Assembly (NCBI RefSeq): GCF_009379765.1
Contig: NZ_WHTD01000004.1
Location: 41,097-105,096, forward strand
Length of the DNA stretch: 64,000 bases
Source of the DNA: Actinophytocola sp.
Lineage (GTDB): Bacteria > Actinomycetota > Actinomycetes > Mycobacteriales > Pseudonocardiaceae
Direction of reading: 5' to 3'
Both the position numbers and the translations under genes were made by a program. Below, in pieces: positions 46,051 through 54,308 of the stretch (positions are counted from its first letter, which is position 1; every line of letters begins with the position of its first letter). The notes beneath the pieces were generated by a model. It ran no database searches. It was given only the letters and a program-made list of their open reading frames with translations, and was not told the DNA's origin.

Positions 46051-46875
46051 TCAGCCGTCGCGGCCGGTCAGCGAGCGATGCCAGGGCGCGATCCACCGCT
46101 CCAGCAGGCCCACCAGCCCGGTCAGGATCAGGGCGCCCACCATCAGCACCACGACCGCGGCGAACATCCGGTCCGGCTGGAAGGTGTGGCCCGCCTCGAC
46201 GATCACGCCGCCGAGGCCGCCGAGCGCGGTGAAGAACTCGGCGATCACGATGCCGATCACCGCCTTGCCCACGCCGATGCGCAAGCCCGTCATGATCGAC
46301 GGGATCACCGAGGGCAGCACGATGGACCGCAGGATCAGCCGCTGCGACGCGCAGAACGCGGTGCCCACCTCGGTGAGCGTCCGCGGGATCGCCTGCACAC
46401 CGTGCCAGGTGTTGATGACGATCGCGAACACCGTCATCGTCGCGACGATCGCGGTCTTGACCGTGTCCTCCAGGCCGAACCACAGCACGAACACCGGGGT
46501 CAGCGCGATCATCGGCAGCGAGTAGCCCGCCACCACCAGCCACCCCAGCGCCGCCTCGACCACCCGGAACCGGCCGATCAGCAGGCCGACGGGGATCCCC
46601 ACGACCACCGCCAGCACATAACCCGTGAGGAACGGGCGGGACGTCGCGCCGATGGCCGTCCACAGTGTCCCGTCCTGCGCCATCGACACCAGTGCGGACC
46701 ACACGCGGGACGGGGGAGCGGCCAGGATCGGGTTGAGCGAACGCCCGACGATCTCCCACACCACCAGCAGCACCACGACCGACAGGGCGGTCACCGCCCG
46801 CATCCCGAGCCGCCGGTGGGACCGCACGGGCGTTGCCGCGGCCTGCGTCTCCGTCGGCACGACGACGGCGGTCAT
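46051..46875 (-). CDS. NitT/TauT-type ABC importer permease
   Basis: This 274-residue membrane protein has about six helices and the SsuC/TauC signature: the EAA loop near residue 175 (EVGTAFCASQRLILRSIVLP) and GLRIGVGKAVIGIVIAEFFTALGGLGGVI. It overlaps the ATPase gene by ATGA. This class imports sulfonates, nitrate, and in several aromatic-degrading bacteria, phthalate-like carboxylates. Confidence 0.9.
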   Translation of the reverse strand: MTAVVVPTETQAAATPVRSHRRLGMRAVTALSVVVLLVVWEIVGRSLNPILAAPPSRVWSALVSMAQDGTLWTAIGATSRPFLTGYVLAVVVGIPVGLLIGRFRVVEAALGWLVVAGYSLPMIALTPVFVLWFGLEDTVKTAIVATMTVFAIVINTWHGVQAIPRTLTEVGTAFCASQRLILRSIVLPSVIPSIMTGLRIGVGKAVIGIVIAEFFTALGGLGGVIVEAGHTFQPDRMFAAVVVLMVGALILTGLVGLLERWIAPWHRSLTGRDG

Positions 46876-47657
46876 CGCAACGCTCCTTCGATCTCGATGC
46901 CGTGGATCAGCTGGTACAGCCGGTGCCGCTGCTCCATGAACTCCGTGGAGCCGCGGCGCTCCGCCACCGGCCGCGATACGTCCAGCCCGGTGTCCAGAAT
47001 GGACTGGACCCGCCCCGGTGACGGTCGCATCGCGATCACCCGGTCGGCCAGCAGCACGGCCTCGTCCAGGTCGTGGGTGACGAACACGATCGTCTTCCCG
47101 GTCGCCGCGTGGATGCGCAGCAGCTCGGCCTGCATGCTCTCCCGGGTCTGCGCGTCCAGCGCGGAGAACGGCTCGTCCATCAACAGGATGGCCGGGTCGA
47201 TCGCCAGCGCCCTGGCCATCCCGACCCGCTGCCGCATCCCGCCGGACAGCTCGTCCGGCCGGCGGTCCGCCGCGTCCGAGAGTCCGACGAGCGCGAGGTA
47301 CTCCTCGGCGACCGCGCGGCGCGAGGCACGCGGCACCCCACGTGCCTCGAGTCCGAACTCGACGTTGCCCCGCGCCGTCCGCCATGGCAGCAGCTCGGCG
47401 TGCTGGAACACGATCCCGCGGTCGTTGCCGCAGCCGGTGACCACCTTGCCGTCGGCGCTCACCTGTCCGGAGGTCGCCGTGTCGAGCCCCATGATGATCC
47501 GCAGCAGCGTCGTCTTGCCGCATCCGGAGTGCCCGGTCAGGGCCACGATCTCCCCGGCGCCGACGTCGAACGACACGTCGTCCAGCGCGTGCACGTCCGG
47601 CCGGCGGCGGCCCGGGAACACCTTGCTGACCTGCGACACGGTCACGGCGGCGGACAT
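46872..47657 (-). CDS. NitT/TauT-type ABC importer ATPase
   Basis: This 261-residue ATPase has Walker A GHSGCGKTT, signature LSGGMRQR, Walker B ILLMDEPFSALD and switch VTHDLDE. It resembles SsuB/TauB proteins. It overlaps the binding-protein stop (TGATG) and the permease start. Confidence 0.93.
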   Translation of the reverse strand: MSAAVTVSQVSKVFPGRRRPDVHALDDVSFDVGAGEIVALTGHSGCGKTTLLRIIMGLDTATSGQVSADGKVVTGCGNDRGIVFQHAELLPWRTARGNVEFGLEARGVPRASRRAVAEEYLALVGLSDAADRRPDELSGGMRQRVGMARALAIDPAILLMDEPFSALDAQTRESMQAELLRIHAATGKTIVFVTHDLDEAVLLADRVIAMRPSPGRVQSILDTGLDVSRPVAERRGSTEFMEQRHRLYQLIHGIEIEGALR

Positions 47658-48691
47658 CAGGACTCCTTCGCGCCGTAGTAGGTCTCCGGCACCTCGCCCA
47701 GGTCGGCGATCGCCTTGGCGCGGAACGAGTCGTCGATCAGCGACGCCGTGTCCACCGGCGCCTCCGCGAGGCCGAGCCGCTGCTGGAGGTCGGCCAGGTA
47801 CTCGATCTGGCGCACCGGGATCGACCCGTTCGCCGCGAGGTAGCCGCCGTCCCTGTACTCGGTGTAGGTCGAGGTGATCTCCTCGGCGTCGGCGGGCAGG
47901 CTCAACGCCTTCGCGGTCAGCGCGTTCGCCTCGTCCTCGTGGTCGAGCGCGTACCGGATGCCCTCGACGAGCCCGGCGATCAGCCCGGTCACCGCGTCCG
48001 GCGCGCGCTTCAGCACGTCCGAGCGGGCGATCAGCGCGTACCGCGGGTAGTCCGGCACCACGTCCCTGGCCTTGGCCAGCACGGTCACGTTGTCCTTCCG
48101 CGCCTGCGCGATGAAGTCCAGCGGTGAGGAGGCCGCGTCGATCTGGCCGGACACCACGGCCTTGTACCGGTCGGGCGACCCACCGGAGTTCACGAACTTC
48201 ACCGTCTTCAGGTCGACGCCCGCCTGGGACAGCATCTCCTTGGCCACGATCGCCGGCAGCGCGGTCGGGGTCGAGATCCCGACGGTCGCGCCGGACAGGC
48301 TCGCCAGGTCCTTGTGGCCGGGCTTGGCGTAGATGACGTAGTTGAGCCCCGGCATGGTCGAGCCGATGAACTTGATGTCCGCGCCGCGCTGCTTGGCGAG
48401 CAGCGCCTCGCTCGGGTTGCCCTGGATGATGTCGACCTGGCCGGACAGCAGCGCGGGGAACGCCTGCTGCGCGCTCTTGAACTTGACCACCTCGACCTTG
48501 GCGCCGTGCTTTTCGAAGAAGCCCTTCTCCTGCGCCATCAACAGGTACCCGGCGTCGGTACCCGGCTCGTACATGCCGTACTTGATCACCTGCGGGTCGT
48601 CCGAGCCGGTCGACGAGCTGCCGCAGCCGGCGGTCACGCCGAGCACGCCGAGCAGCACCGCGAGGCACGTGAGAAAACTGCGCTGTCTCAT
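47657..48691 (-). CDS. NitT/TauT-type ABC importer substrate-binding lipoprotein
   Basis: This 344-residue lipoprotein (lipobox VTAGC) has the SsuA-like fold: YLLMAQEKGFFEKHGAKVEV, FPALLSGQVDIIQGNPSEAL and the hinge region VGISTPTALPAIVAKEMLSQ. In aromatic clusters such proteins can bind the aromatic acid to be degraded. Its ATG overlaps the UbiD stop (ATGA), tying uptake to decarboxylation. The ligand is unproven. Confidence 0.9.
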   Translation of the reverse strand: MRQRSFLTCLAVLLGVLGVTAGCGSSSTGSDDPQVIKYGMYEPGTDAGYLLMAQEKGFFEKHGAKVEVVKFKSAQQAFPALLSGQVDIIQGNPSEALLAKQRGADIKFIGSTMPGLNYVIYAKPGHKDLASLSGATVGISTPTALPAIVAKEMLSQAGVDLKTVKFVNSGGSPDRYKAVVSGQIDAASSPLDFIAQARKDNVTVLAKARDVVPDYPRYALIARSDVLKRAPDAVTGLIAGLVEGIRYALDHEDEANALTAKALSLPADAEEITSTYTEYRDGGYLAANGSIPVRQIEYLADLQQRLGLAEAPVDTASLIDDSFRAKAIADLGEVPETYYGAKES

Positions 48692-50163
48692 CGTCGTCCT
48701 TCTTTCACACCGGCCAGACCGTCCAGAACGGCGGCGAACTTGTCGGCCACCCGCGCCCGGAGCTCGGGGCTCGCCTCCGCGACGGGTGGGAACTCGGCGA
48801 TGCGCTCGAACGGGCGCACCGCGCTGACCACGGCGCGGGAGTTGCGGTTGACCCCGGCCGGAAGCCGCGGGTCCAGCGGCCCGCTCCACGCGCCCCGCAC
48901 GATCTCGATGTCCTCGGCGGGGTCGCAGCGGGTGGACATCGCCCACAGCACGTCGAAGGTGTTGGCCGGGTCGATGTCGTCGTCCACCACGACCACGAAC
49001 CGGCCGAGGTAGGAGCCCGACTGGCAGCTCGCGGCCAGCAGACCCGCCTGCCTCGCGTGCCCGGCGTAGGCCTGCCGGATCGCGATCACGTTGAACATCC
49101 GGGCCGCGCCCGCCTCGTGGCACCACACGCCGGTGACGCCCGCGAGCCCGGCCCGCTCGACCTCGTCCCAGATCATCCCGGCCTTCATCACGCACTTGCT
49201 GTAGGAGAAGTTCGACGGTGGCCGGATGGGGGAGGCGACGGTCATGATCGGGTCGGTCCGGTGGTAGATCCGGCGGACCCGCACCACCGGCTGGTCGCTG
49301 CGACCGCCCGCGTAGTAGCCGGTGAACTCGCCGAACGGGCCCTCCGGCGCGAGGTCGCCGGGGTACAGCTCGCCCTCGAGCACCAGCTCCGCGCGGGCCG
49401 GCATCGGCAGCCCGTGCAGTTCGGAGCGGACCACCTCGAACGGGCGGCCGCGGTGCCCGCCCGCGTAGTCGTACTCGGACAGTCCGTAGCGGATCTCGTT
49501 GCCGGAGGCCAGGAACAGCAGCGGGTCATGACCGCAGGAGATCAGCACCGGGCACGGTTTGCCCTGTGCGAAGTACTTGTCGCGGATCTGCCGGCCCTGC
49601 TTGCCCGGTGAGGTCCACAGGCCCACCCGGTCCGGTCCGTGCACCTGCACCCGGTACGTGCCGACGTTCACCCAGCCGTCGTCCGGGTCGGCCATGACCA
49701 CCGCGTCGTCGGTGCCGATGTAGGGGCCGCCGTCGAGCTCGTGCAGCGTCGGCGCGCCGAGCGCGGTGACGTCGACCTCGTCGTCGCGCAGGACGTTCTC
49801 GAGGATCGGGCCGTCGTCGACATACTCCGGCGGGATCGGCTCGTGGGTCTTCATCCGGTCCCGGTAGCTGCGCACGACGTCCATCGGGTGGCCCGGTCGC
49901 GGCAGACCGAGGGTGAGCGCGAGCCGGTTGGCCGAGTTCGTGGCGCCGGACATCAGCCGGTGCCCGCTCGGGGCGCCGACGACGTCCTCGAACAGCACCG
50001 CCGGGCCGCCCTCGCCGCCGTGGTGCGCGATCAGCTCGACCAGCGTGCCCAGCTCGAGGTCGATGTCCACACCGGACACCCGGACCAGCTCGCCCGACTT
50101 GTCGATCCGGCTGATCAGCTCACGCAGGTCGGCGTGGGGCTCGTCGTATTCGTGGTATGTCAT
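48688..50163 (-). CDS. UbiD-family prenylated-FMN-dependent decarboxylase
   Basis: This 491-residue UbiD-fold enzyme uses prenylated FMN for reversible decarboxylation of aromatic or unsaturated acids. The catalytic pair E274 and E279 lies in EGPFGEFTGYY, and the arginine of NVGTYRVQVHG (R171) completes the triad. The N-terminal DLRELISRIDKSGELVRVSG matches UbiD. Substrate-type prediction is not possible from the motif alone. The operon encodes its UbiX cofactor maker and an FAD monooxygenase, and the convergent operon cleaves gentisate. Confidence 0.92.
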   Translation of the reverse strand: MTYHEYDEPHADLRELISRIDKSGELVRVSGVDIDLELGTLVELIAHHGGEGGPAVLFEDVVGAPSGHRLMSGATNSANRLALTLGLPRPGHPMDVVRSYRDRMKTHEPIPPEYVDDGPILENVLRDDEVDVTALGAPTLHELDGGPYIGTDDAVVMADPDDGWVNVGTYRVQVHGPDRVGLWTSPGKQGRQIRDKYFAQGKPCPVLISCGHDPLLFLASGNEIRYGLSEYDYAGGHRGRPFEVVRSELHGLPMPARAELVLEGELYPGDLAPEGPFGEFTGYYAGGRSDQPVVRVRRIYHRTDPIMTVASPIRPPSNFSYSKCVMKAGMIWDEVERAGLAGVTGVWCHEAGAARMFNVIAIRQAYAGHARQAGLLAASCQSGSYLGRFVVVVDDDIDPANTFDVLWAMSTRCDPAEDIEIVRGAWSGPLDPRLPAGVNRNSRAVVSAVRPFERIAEFPPVAEASPELRARVADKFAAVLDGLAGVKEGRR

Positions 50164-50191
50164 GCCACCGCTCCTTTGCGGACGGTCCGCG

Positions 50192-51418
50192 TCAGGTTCC
50201 GTCGCCGGATCTGGCCGCGCCGGTGATCTTGCGGTACCGGTCCGCGATCTCCGCCAGCTCGTGTTCGCTGATCACGTCCTCGATGGTCGTGAATGGACGG
50301 TCACCGGTACGCTGCCACACCTCTCGGAGGATCGCGTCCGGTGGGTTGGTCCGGTTCATCCGCACGACCTCGGCGGTGGCCGGGAGTCGCTCGGCCTCGT
50401 ACGCGGCGAGTGCGGCGGCCGGGTCGGTGGCCGCCGCGAGTGCCTGGCCCAGCACCTCGGAGTCCACAATGGCCTGCCCGGCGCCGTTGGAGCCGCGGGG
50501 AACCATGGGGTGGGCCGCGTCGCCGAGCAGGGTGACCCTGCCGAACGACCAGCGATCCAGCGGCTCCTGGTCCACCATGGGGTACTCGAGGATGGTCTCC
50601 GAGGACCGGAACATGGCCGGTACGTCGAGCCAGTCGAACGTCCAGTCGGCGAAGGCGTCGACAAAGTCGGCGAGCCGGCCGCGCCGGTTCCAGTCCCGGG
50701 TGGCGTGCCGCGGCGTCTCGATCTCGACCACCCAGTTGAGGAGCTGGTTGCCCTCGGCGTCGACATCGTCGCGGATCGGGTAGACGACGAGCTTGCCGGT
50801 GGTGAACCAGCCGGCGCGGACCATGCTGGCGCCGGAGAGGAACGGCTTGCCGCGGGTGGTGCCGCGCCACATGTTGATGCCCGAGTACACCGGGGCGCCC
50901 TCGTCGGGGTGCAGATGCCTGCGCACCACCGAGTGGATGCCGTCACAGCCGACGAGCACGTCCGCGCGGAAGGTCCGCGCACCGCCCGCGGTGTCCACCT
51001 GGACGTCCACACCGGACTCGTCCTCGGTGAGCCCGACGCAGCGGTGGCCGGTGTGCACCCGGTCCGGGCCCAGCCGGTCGAGCACCGCGTCGAGCAGCAC
51101 CTTCTGCAGGTCGCCGCGATGGATGGACACCTGCGGGTGGTCGAAGCCGGCGAGCGTGCCGCACGGCTCGCGGTGCACGAGCTGGCCGAACCGGTTGAAG
51201 AACACCGACTCCCGGGTGACCACGCCCGCGCCGGCGAGCGCGGTGTCGACGTCGAGGTCGGCGAGGATCCGCATGGCGTGGGGCAGCACGTTGATGCCCA
51301 CCCCGATGCCGGCGATCTCGTCGACCGCCTCGACGACCCGGCAGTCGATGCCCACGCGGTGCAGCTGCAACGCGAGGGTGAGCCCGCCGATTCCGGCCCC
51401 GACAATCGTCACGTTCAC
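50192..51418 (-). CDS. FAD-dependent aromatic monooxygenase (PhzS-like)
   Basis: This 408-residue class A flavoprotein monooxygenase has GAGIGGLTLALQL at the start, the DG motif GCDGIHSVVR, and the GD motif LLGDAAHPMVPRGSNGAGQA. It resembles the PhzS/flavin-dependent-oxidoreductase group, whose members hydroxylate aromatic rings, sometimes with decarboxylation. Within this cluster it may convert an aromatic acid or phenol to gentisate (inference). It sits between the UbiX/barrel genes and UbiD, after a 67-base gap with a GTTC-GAAC dyad. Confidence 0.88.
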   Translation of the reverse strand: MNVTIVGAGIGGLTLALQLHRVGIDCRVVEAVDEIAGIGVGINVLPHAMRILADLDVDTALAGAGVVTRESVFFNRFGQLVHREPCGTLAGFDHPQVSIHRGDLQKVLLDAVLDRLGPDRVHTGHRCVGLTEDESGVDVQVDTAGGARTFRADVLVGCDGIHSVVRRHLHPDEGAPVYSGINMWRGTTRGKPFLSGASMVRAGWFTTGKLVVYPIRDDVDAEGNQLLNWVVEIETPRHATRDWNRRGRLADFVDAFADWTFDWLDVPAMFRSSETILEYPMVDQEPLDRWSFGRVTLLGDAAHPMVPRGSNGAGQAIVDSEVLGQALAAATDPAAALAAYEAERLPATAEVVRMNRTNPPDAILREVWQRTGDRPFTTIEDVISEHELAEIADRYRKITGAARSGDGT

Positions 51419-51439
51419 GAAGGGAACGGTAGGTCGGCC

Positions 51440-51455
51440 GTTCGCTATGTGGAAC
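51440..51455. promoter_or_regulatory. GTTC-N8-GAAC dyad before the monooxygenase
   Basis: GTTCGCTATGTGGAAC is a dyad (arms GTTC/GAAC) 22 bases before the monooxygenase start. On the other strand it reads GTTCCACATAGCGAAC, close to the motif at 43005 before the gentisate operon. It is a plausible IclR-type site. Confidence 0.45.
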
Positions 51456-51485
51456 TAGGAGCCGACGAAATTCGACACAGCGGAA

Positions 51486-51944
51486 TCACGGCCGAACGGA
51501 CCGGTCGCGCAGCGCGACGAGGGCGGCCCGGGTGCCGGCCCACCGCTCGTTCGCGGCGATCGCCGGCGTGGCGTGGAACTCCATGGGACGCAACGGGATG
51601 CCGAGCGAGTCGCGCATGTGCCAGACGACCTCGCAGGTGAGGCAGGCGAACCCGGGGTGCTCCTCGGTCGCCAGGACGCGCAGCTTCGCGTAGTGCGCCA
51701 CCTCGCCGTCGGCGGCGATGAGCGTGGCCGTGCCGGTGCGCGTGAGGTTGGCCCGCGCGGTCGTGCTGGCGATCGCGACGAGCAGCGCGTCGCCCGCGGG
51801 CAGGAGCTCCGGGGTGCACAGCAACATCACGTGCGGGAAGCCCGCCTCGTCCACGGTGACGAACGGGAACGCCTGCTCGTCCAGGTCCGGTTCGGGCCAC
51901 GGCTCCAGCAGGCGGGCCAACCCAGGGTTCAGGTCCGGGCTCAC
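51486..51944 (-). CDS. Pyridoxamine 5'-phosphate oxidase-like flavin-barrel protein
   Basis: This 152-residue protein resembles the FMN-binding split barrel: PFVTVDEAGFPHVMLLCTPE, then TTARANLTRTGTATLIAADG, as in PPOX-like families. The GTG overlaps the UbiX stop (GTGA). Such proteins bind FMN, heme or F420, and here it could reduce flavin for the UbiX/UbiD system or the monooxygenase (guess). Its end lies 67 bases before the monooxygenase start. Confidence 0.65.
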   Translation of the reverse strand: MSPDLNPGLARLLEPWPEPDLDEQAFPFVTVDEAGFPHVMLLCTPELLPAGDALLVAIASTTARANLTRTGTATLIAADGEVAHYAKLRVLATEEHPGFACLTCEVVWHMRDSLGIPLRPMEFHATPAIAANERWAGTRAALVALRDRSVRP

Positions 51945-52510
51945 TCCGTCCACCGGCGGAACGTGGCGTTGGGGATGCGGAACTGGTCGAGCACCTTGCC
52001 GCAGGTCTGGCGCAGGAGGTCGTCGATCGTCTCCGGCCGGTGGTAGAACGCGGGCACCGGCGGGAGGATCGTGCCGCCGGCGAGGGTGACCGTCTCCATG
52101 TTGCGGATATGGATGAGGTTCAGCGGGGTCTCGCGGGTGACGAGCACGAGTGGGCGGCGCTCCTTGAGCGTCACGTCCGCCGCGCGAGCCACGAGGTTGT
52201 CCGAGTTGCCGGTGGCCACCGCGGCCAGCGTGCGCATGGAGCACGGGATGACCACCATGCCGGCGACGGGGAACGAGCCGGACGAGATCGACGCGCCCAG
52301 GTCATGTGCGTCGTAGACGACATCGGCGAGTTTCTCGACCTCCGCCGGGTCGGTCCGCAGCTCCAGCTCGATGCTCTTGCGCGCGCCGGTGGACAGCACC
52401 AGGTGGGTCTCGACCGCGCCGAGCTCGCGGGCGATTTTCAGGAACGTCACGCCGAGCTGCGGGGCGCTCGAGCCGGACATGCCGACCACGAGCCTGGTCG
52501 ATTCGGACAT
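51941..52510 (-). CDS. ubiX: UbiX-family flavin prenyltransferase
   Basis: This 189-residue UbiX-family protein makes prenylated FMN, the UbiD cofactor, from FMN and dimethylallyl phosphate. Motifs are VVGMSGSSAPQLGVTFLK, SSGSFPVAGMVVIPCSMRTL and LVLVTRETPLNLIHIRNM. The second position of the glycine loop has SGSSAP, a modest change from the usual SGASG. It is the first gene of the leftward aromatic operon, divergent from IclR. Confidence 0.92.
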   Translation of the reverse strand: MSESTRLVVGMSGSSAPQLGVTFLKIARELGAVETHLVLSTGARKSIELELRTDPAEVEKLADVVYDAHDLGASISSGSFPVAGMVVIPCSMRTLAAVATGNSDNLVARAADVTLKERRPLVLVTRETPLNLIHIRNMETVTLAGGTILPPVPAFYHRPETIDDLLRQTCGKVLDQFRIPNATFRRWTE

Positions 52511-52528
52511 GCGGGGAGCGTACGCCGA

Positions 52529-52558
52529 GTATTGCCCAGCGGAACATGGCGGCAATAC
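52529..52558. promoter_or_regulatory. Dyad between UbiX and IclR genes
   Basis: GTATTGCC at 52529 and its complement GGCAATAC at 52551 flank a central GCGGAAC-containing core (52540-52546, GGAACA). It sits between two divergent starts, 19 bases from UbiX and 10 bases from IclR. It could be an IclR operator or overlapping promoters. Confidence 0.5.
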
Positions 52559-52567
52559 AGTTCGAGT

Positions 52568-53317
52568 ATGGGGAACGACACCTCCGGCGCCACGTCGGTC
52601 GACAAGGCACTGGCGTTGGTGCTGCTGCTCAACGAGGCCCAGCAGATCCGGGTGAGCGAGGCAGCGGACGCGCTCGGGGTGGCCCGGTCCACCGCGCACC
52701 GGCTGCTCAACCAGCTCCGGGCGCGCGAGTTCGCGGTGCAGGACGGCCGGCGGGTGTACCGGCCCGGCCCTGCGTTGCGGGCGCTGACGTCGACCCCGAG
52801 CACGCTGCCGGACCTGCGCCGCGCGCTGCACGACCACCTGCTGAGCTGCAGCAAGCAGGTCAGCGAGACCGTGCACCTGATGGTCCTGGAAGGCAACGGC
52901 GTCCGGTTCGTCGACGGTGTCGAGGGTCCGCACACGCTGCGCGTCGGCCCGCGCACCGGCGTGGTGCTGCCCGCGCACTGCACATCGGGAGGCAAGGCCC
53001 TGCTCGCCGCGCTGTCCCCGGACGACCTGCGGGCGCTCTACCCGCGGGGTCTGCCGCGCAGCAACGACAACGCGGTCGCGACGCTGCCCGCGCTGATCCG
53101 TCACCTCGCGCAGGTCCGCCGCCGCGGCTACGCGACCAACATCAACGAGAGCGAGCGCGGCATCTCCGCGATCGGCTGCCCGGTGATCGACGCGACGGGC
53201 CGCACGGTCGCCGCGATGGCGATCGCCGCGCCGTCCGCCCGGTGTTCCCGGGAGCGGATCGGTGAGCTGGCGCCGCTGCTGGCGGACGCGGCGCGGGAGG
53301 CGGGCCAGGAGCTGTAG
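52568..53317 (+). CDS. IclR-family transcriptional regulator
   Basis: This 249-residue regulator has an N-terminal winged helix (ALALVLLLNEAQQIRVSEAADA, LGVARSTAHRLLNQLR) and the IclR effector domain (LPAHCTSGGKALLAALS, GYATNINESERGISAIGCPV). IclR proteins often control aromatic degradation. It is divergent from the UbiX-UbiD operon and shares motif-bearing regions with it, so it is a candidate regulator of both the aromatic operon and the gentisate operon. Confidence 0.88.
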   Translation: MGNDTSGATSVDKALALVLLLNEAQQIRVSEAADALGVARSTAHRLLNQLRAREFAVQDGRRVYRPGPALRALTSTPSTLPDLRRALHDHLLSCSKQVSETVHLMVLEGNGVRFVDGVEGPHTLRVGPRTGVVLPAHCTSGGKALLAALSPDDLRALYPRGLPRSNDNAVATLPALIRHLAQVRRRGYATNINESERGISAIGCPVIDATGRTVAAMAIAAPSARCSRERIGELAPLLADAAREAGQEL

Positions 53318-53357
53318 TTCTGTATCCTGGGTCGGTTTGTCGAGACGGGAGAGGGCC

Positions 53358-54191
53358 TTGCTGACCCAGTTAGGGCGTGTCTCGTGGGTCTTGGTCGATG
53401 GGATTCGTGATCCAGATGTCTCCTGGCAAGGCGGCGGAAGGTCGCGCATACCGGGTTGTATTCGGGCCTTTCGACAACGCGGCCAGGGGGCAGCTGGGCG
53501 CGAATACCACGATCCAAGATCCGCGAGACATGGCCTAGTCCGTTATGTCCTGGCGCCGCTGGCGCGGCTCGGCTACCGGCCGCGCGTGGAGGGCTTGTCG
53601 AACGTGCCCGCGTCGGGCCCGGTGATCATCGCGGCCAACCACCGCGCGGTCCTCGACACGGCGGTGATCTCGCTGGTGGTCCGCCGGCAGGTCCGCTTCC
53701 TGGGCAAGGCGGAGTACTTCACCGGTCGCGGCTTGCGCGGCCGGCTGATGGCGGCGTTCGTCGACGCGCTCGGCTTCGTCCCGGTGGAGCGCGGCAACGC
53801 CCACGCCGGCCTCGCCGCGCTGAACGCCGGCCAGAACGCGCTGAACGCGGGTGGCGTGTTCGCGATCTACCCAGAGGGCACCCGGTCGCGCGACGGCCGG
53901 CTCCACCGGGGCCACACGGGCGTGGCGGTGCTCGCGCTGACGACCGGTGCCCCGGTGGTGCCGGTGGCCTTGTTCGGCACGGAGAAGCTGATGCCCCGCG
54001 GTGGCAAGATCCCGCGGCCGGCCAGGGTGGCGGTGCGGTTCGGCGAGCCCTTGGACTTCACCGCGGTGACCGAGCGCAACCTGCGCGCCCGCCGCGCGGT
54101 CACCGACGAGGTGATGGCCGCGATCCGCGAGCTGTCCCAGCAGGAGTACGTGAACACCTACCACCGCCGCCCGGACGAGAACATCGCCTGA
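53358..54191 (+). CDS. plsC: PlsC-family 1-acylglycerol-3-phosphate acyltransferase with a MITE inside its start
   Basis: The 277-residue frame starts at TTG 53358, preceded by GGGAGAGGGCC. Residues 1-5 (LLTQL) are followed by 55 residues encoded by an inserted 163-bp element plus its TA duplication, and then by a normal PlsC: APLARLGYRPRVEGLSNVPAS, ANHRAVLD (the NHx4D motif), EGTRSRDG and PVVPVALFG. Removing the insert leaves 222 residues, a usual size. Because 165 is a multiple of three, the frame stays open. Whether the extra N-terminus is tolerated, or translation restarts downstream, is unknown. The enzyme makes phosphatidic acid from lysophosphatidic acid. Confidence 0.8.
   Translation: MLTQLGRVSWVLVDGIRDPDVSWQGGGRSRIPGCIRAFRQRGQGAAGREYHDPRSARHGLVRYVLAPLARLGYRPRVEGLSNVPASGPVIIAANHRAVLDTAVISLVVRRQVRFLGKAEYFTGRGLRGRLMAAFVDALGFVPVERGNAHAGLAALNAGQNALNAGGVFAIYPEGTRSRDGRLHRGHTGVAVLALTTGAPVVPVALFGTEKLMPRGGKIPRPARVAVRFGEPLDFTAVTERNLRARRAVTDEVMAAIRELSQQEYVNTYHRRPDENIA
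53373..53535. mobile_element. 163-bp MITE with 22-bp inverted repeats and TA target duplication
   Basis: GGGCGTGTCTCGTGGGTCTTGG at the left end (53373-53394) mirrors CCAAGATCCGCGAGACATGGCC at the right end (53514-53535), with four mismatches. TA flanks both ends (53371-53372 and 53536-53537), inside YTAR-like contexts, as expected of IS5/IS427- or IS630-type transposases. The interior encodes no transposase. It lies in frame inside the plsC-type gene. Confidence 0.85.
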
Positions 54192-54205
54192 CCCACCCAG
54201 AACCC

Positions 54206-54288
54206 GCGAGTCCAACACCCAGAACCCGCGAGTCCAACGTTCGGGACCCGCGAGTCCAACGTTCGCGGGTCGGGAACGAGGGACTCGC
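54206..54288. repeat. Second cluster of GCGAGTCCAAC repeats
   Basis: GCGAGTCCAAC occurs at 54206, 54228 and 54250, and the inverted GGACTCGC at 54281. The spacing between direct copies is 22 bases. The motif is the core of the repeats at 7922-8026. It lies between convergent genes (plsC and TetR) and can fold into a stem around GCGAGTCC...GGACTCGC, perhaps acting as terminator. Confidence 0.8.
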
Positions 54289-54308
54289 GGGTCGGGTGCG
54301 CGGGGCGG

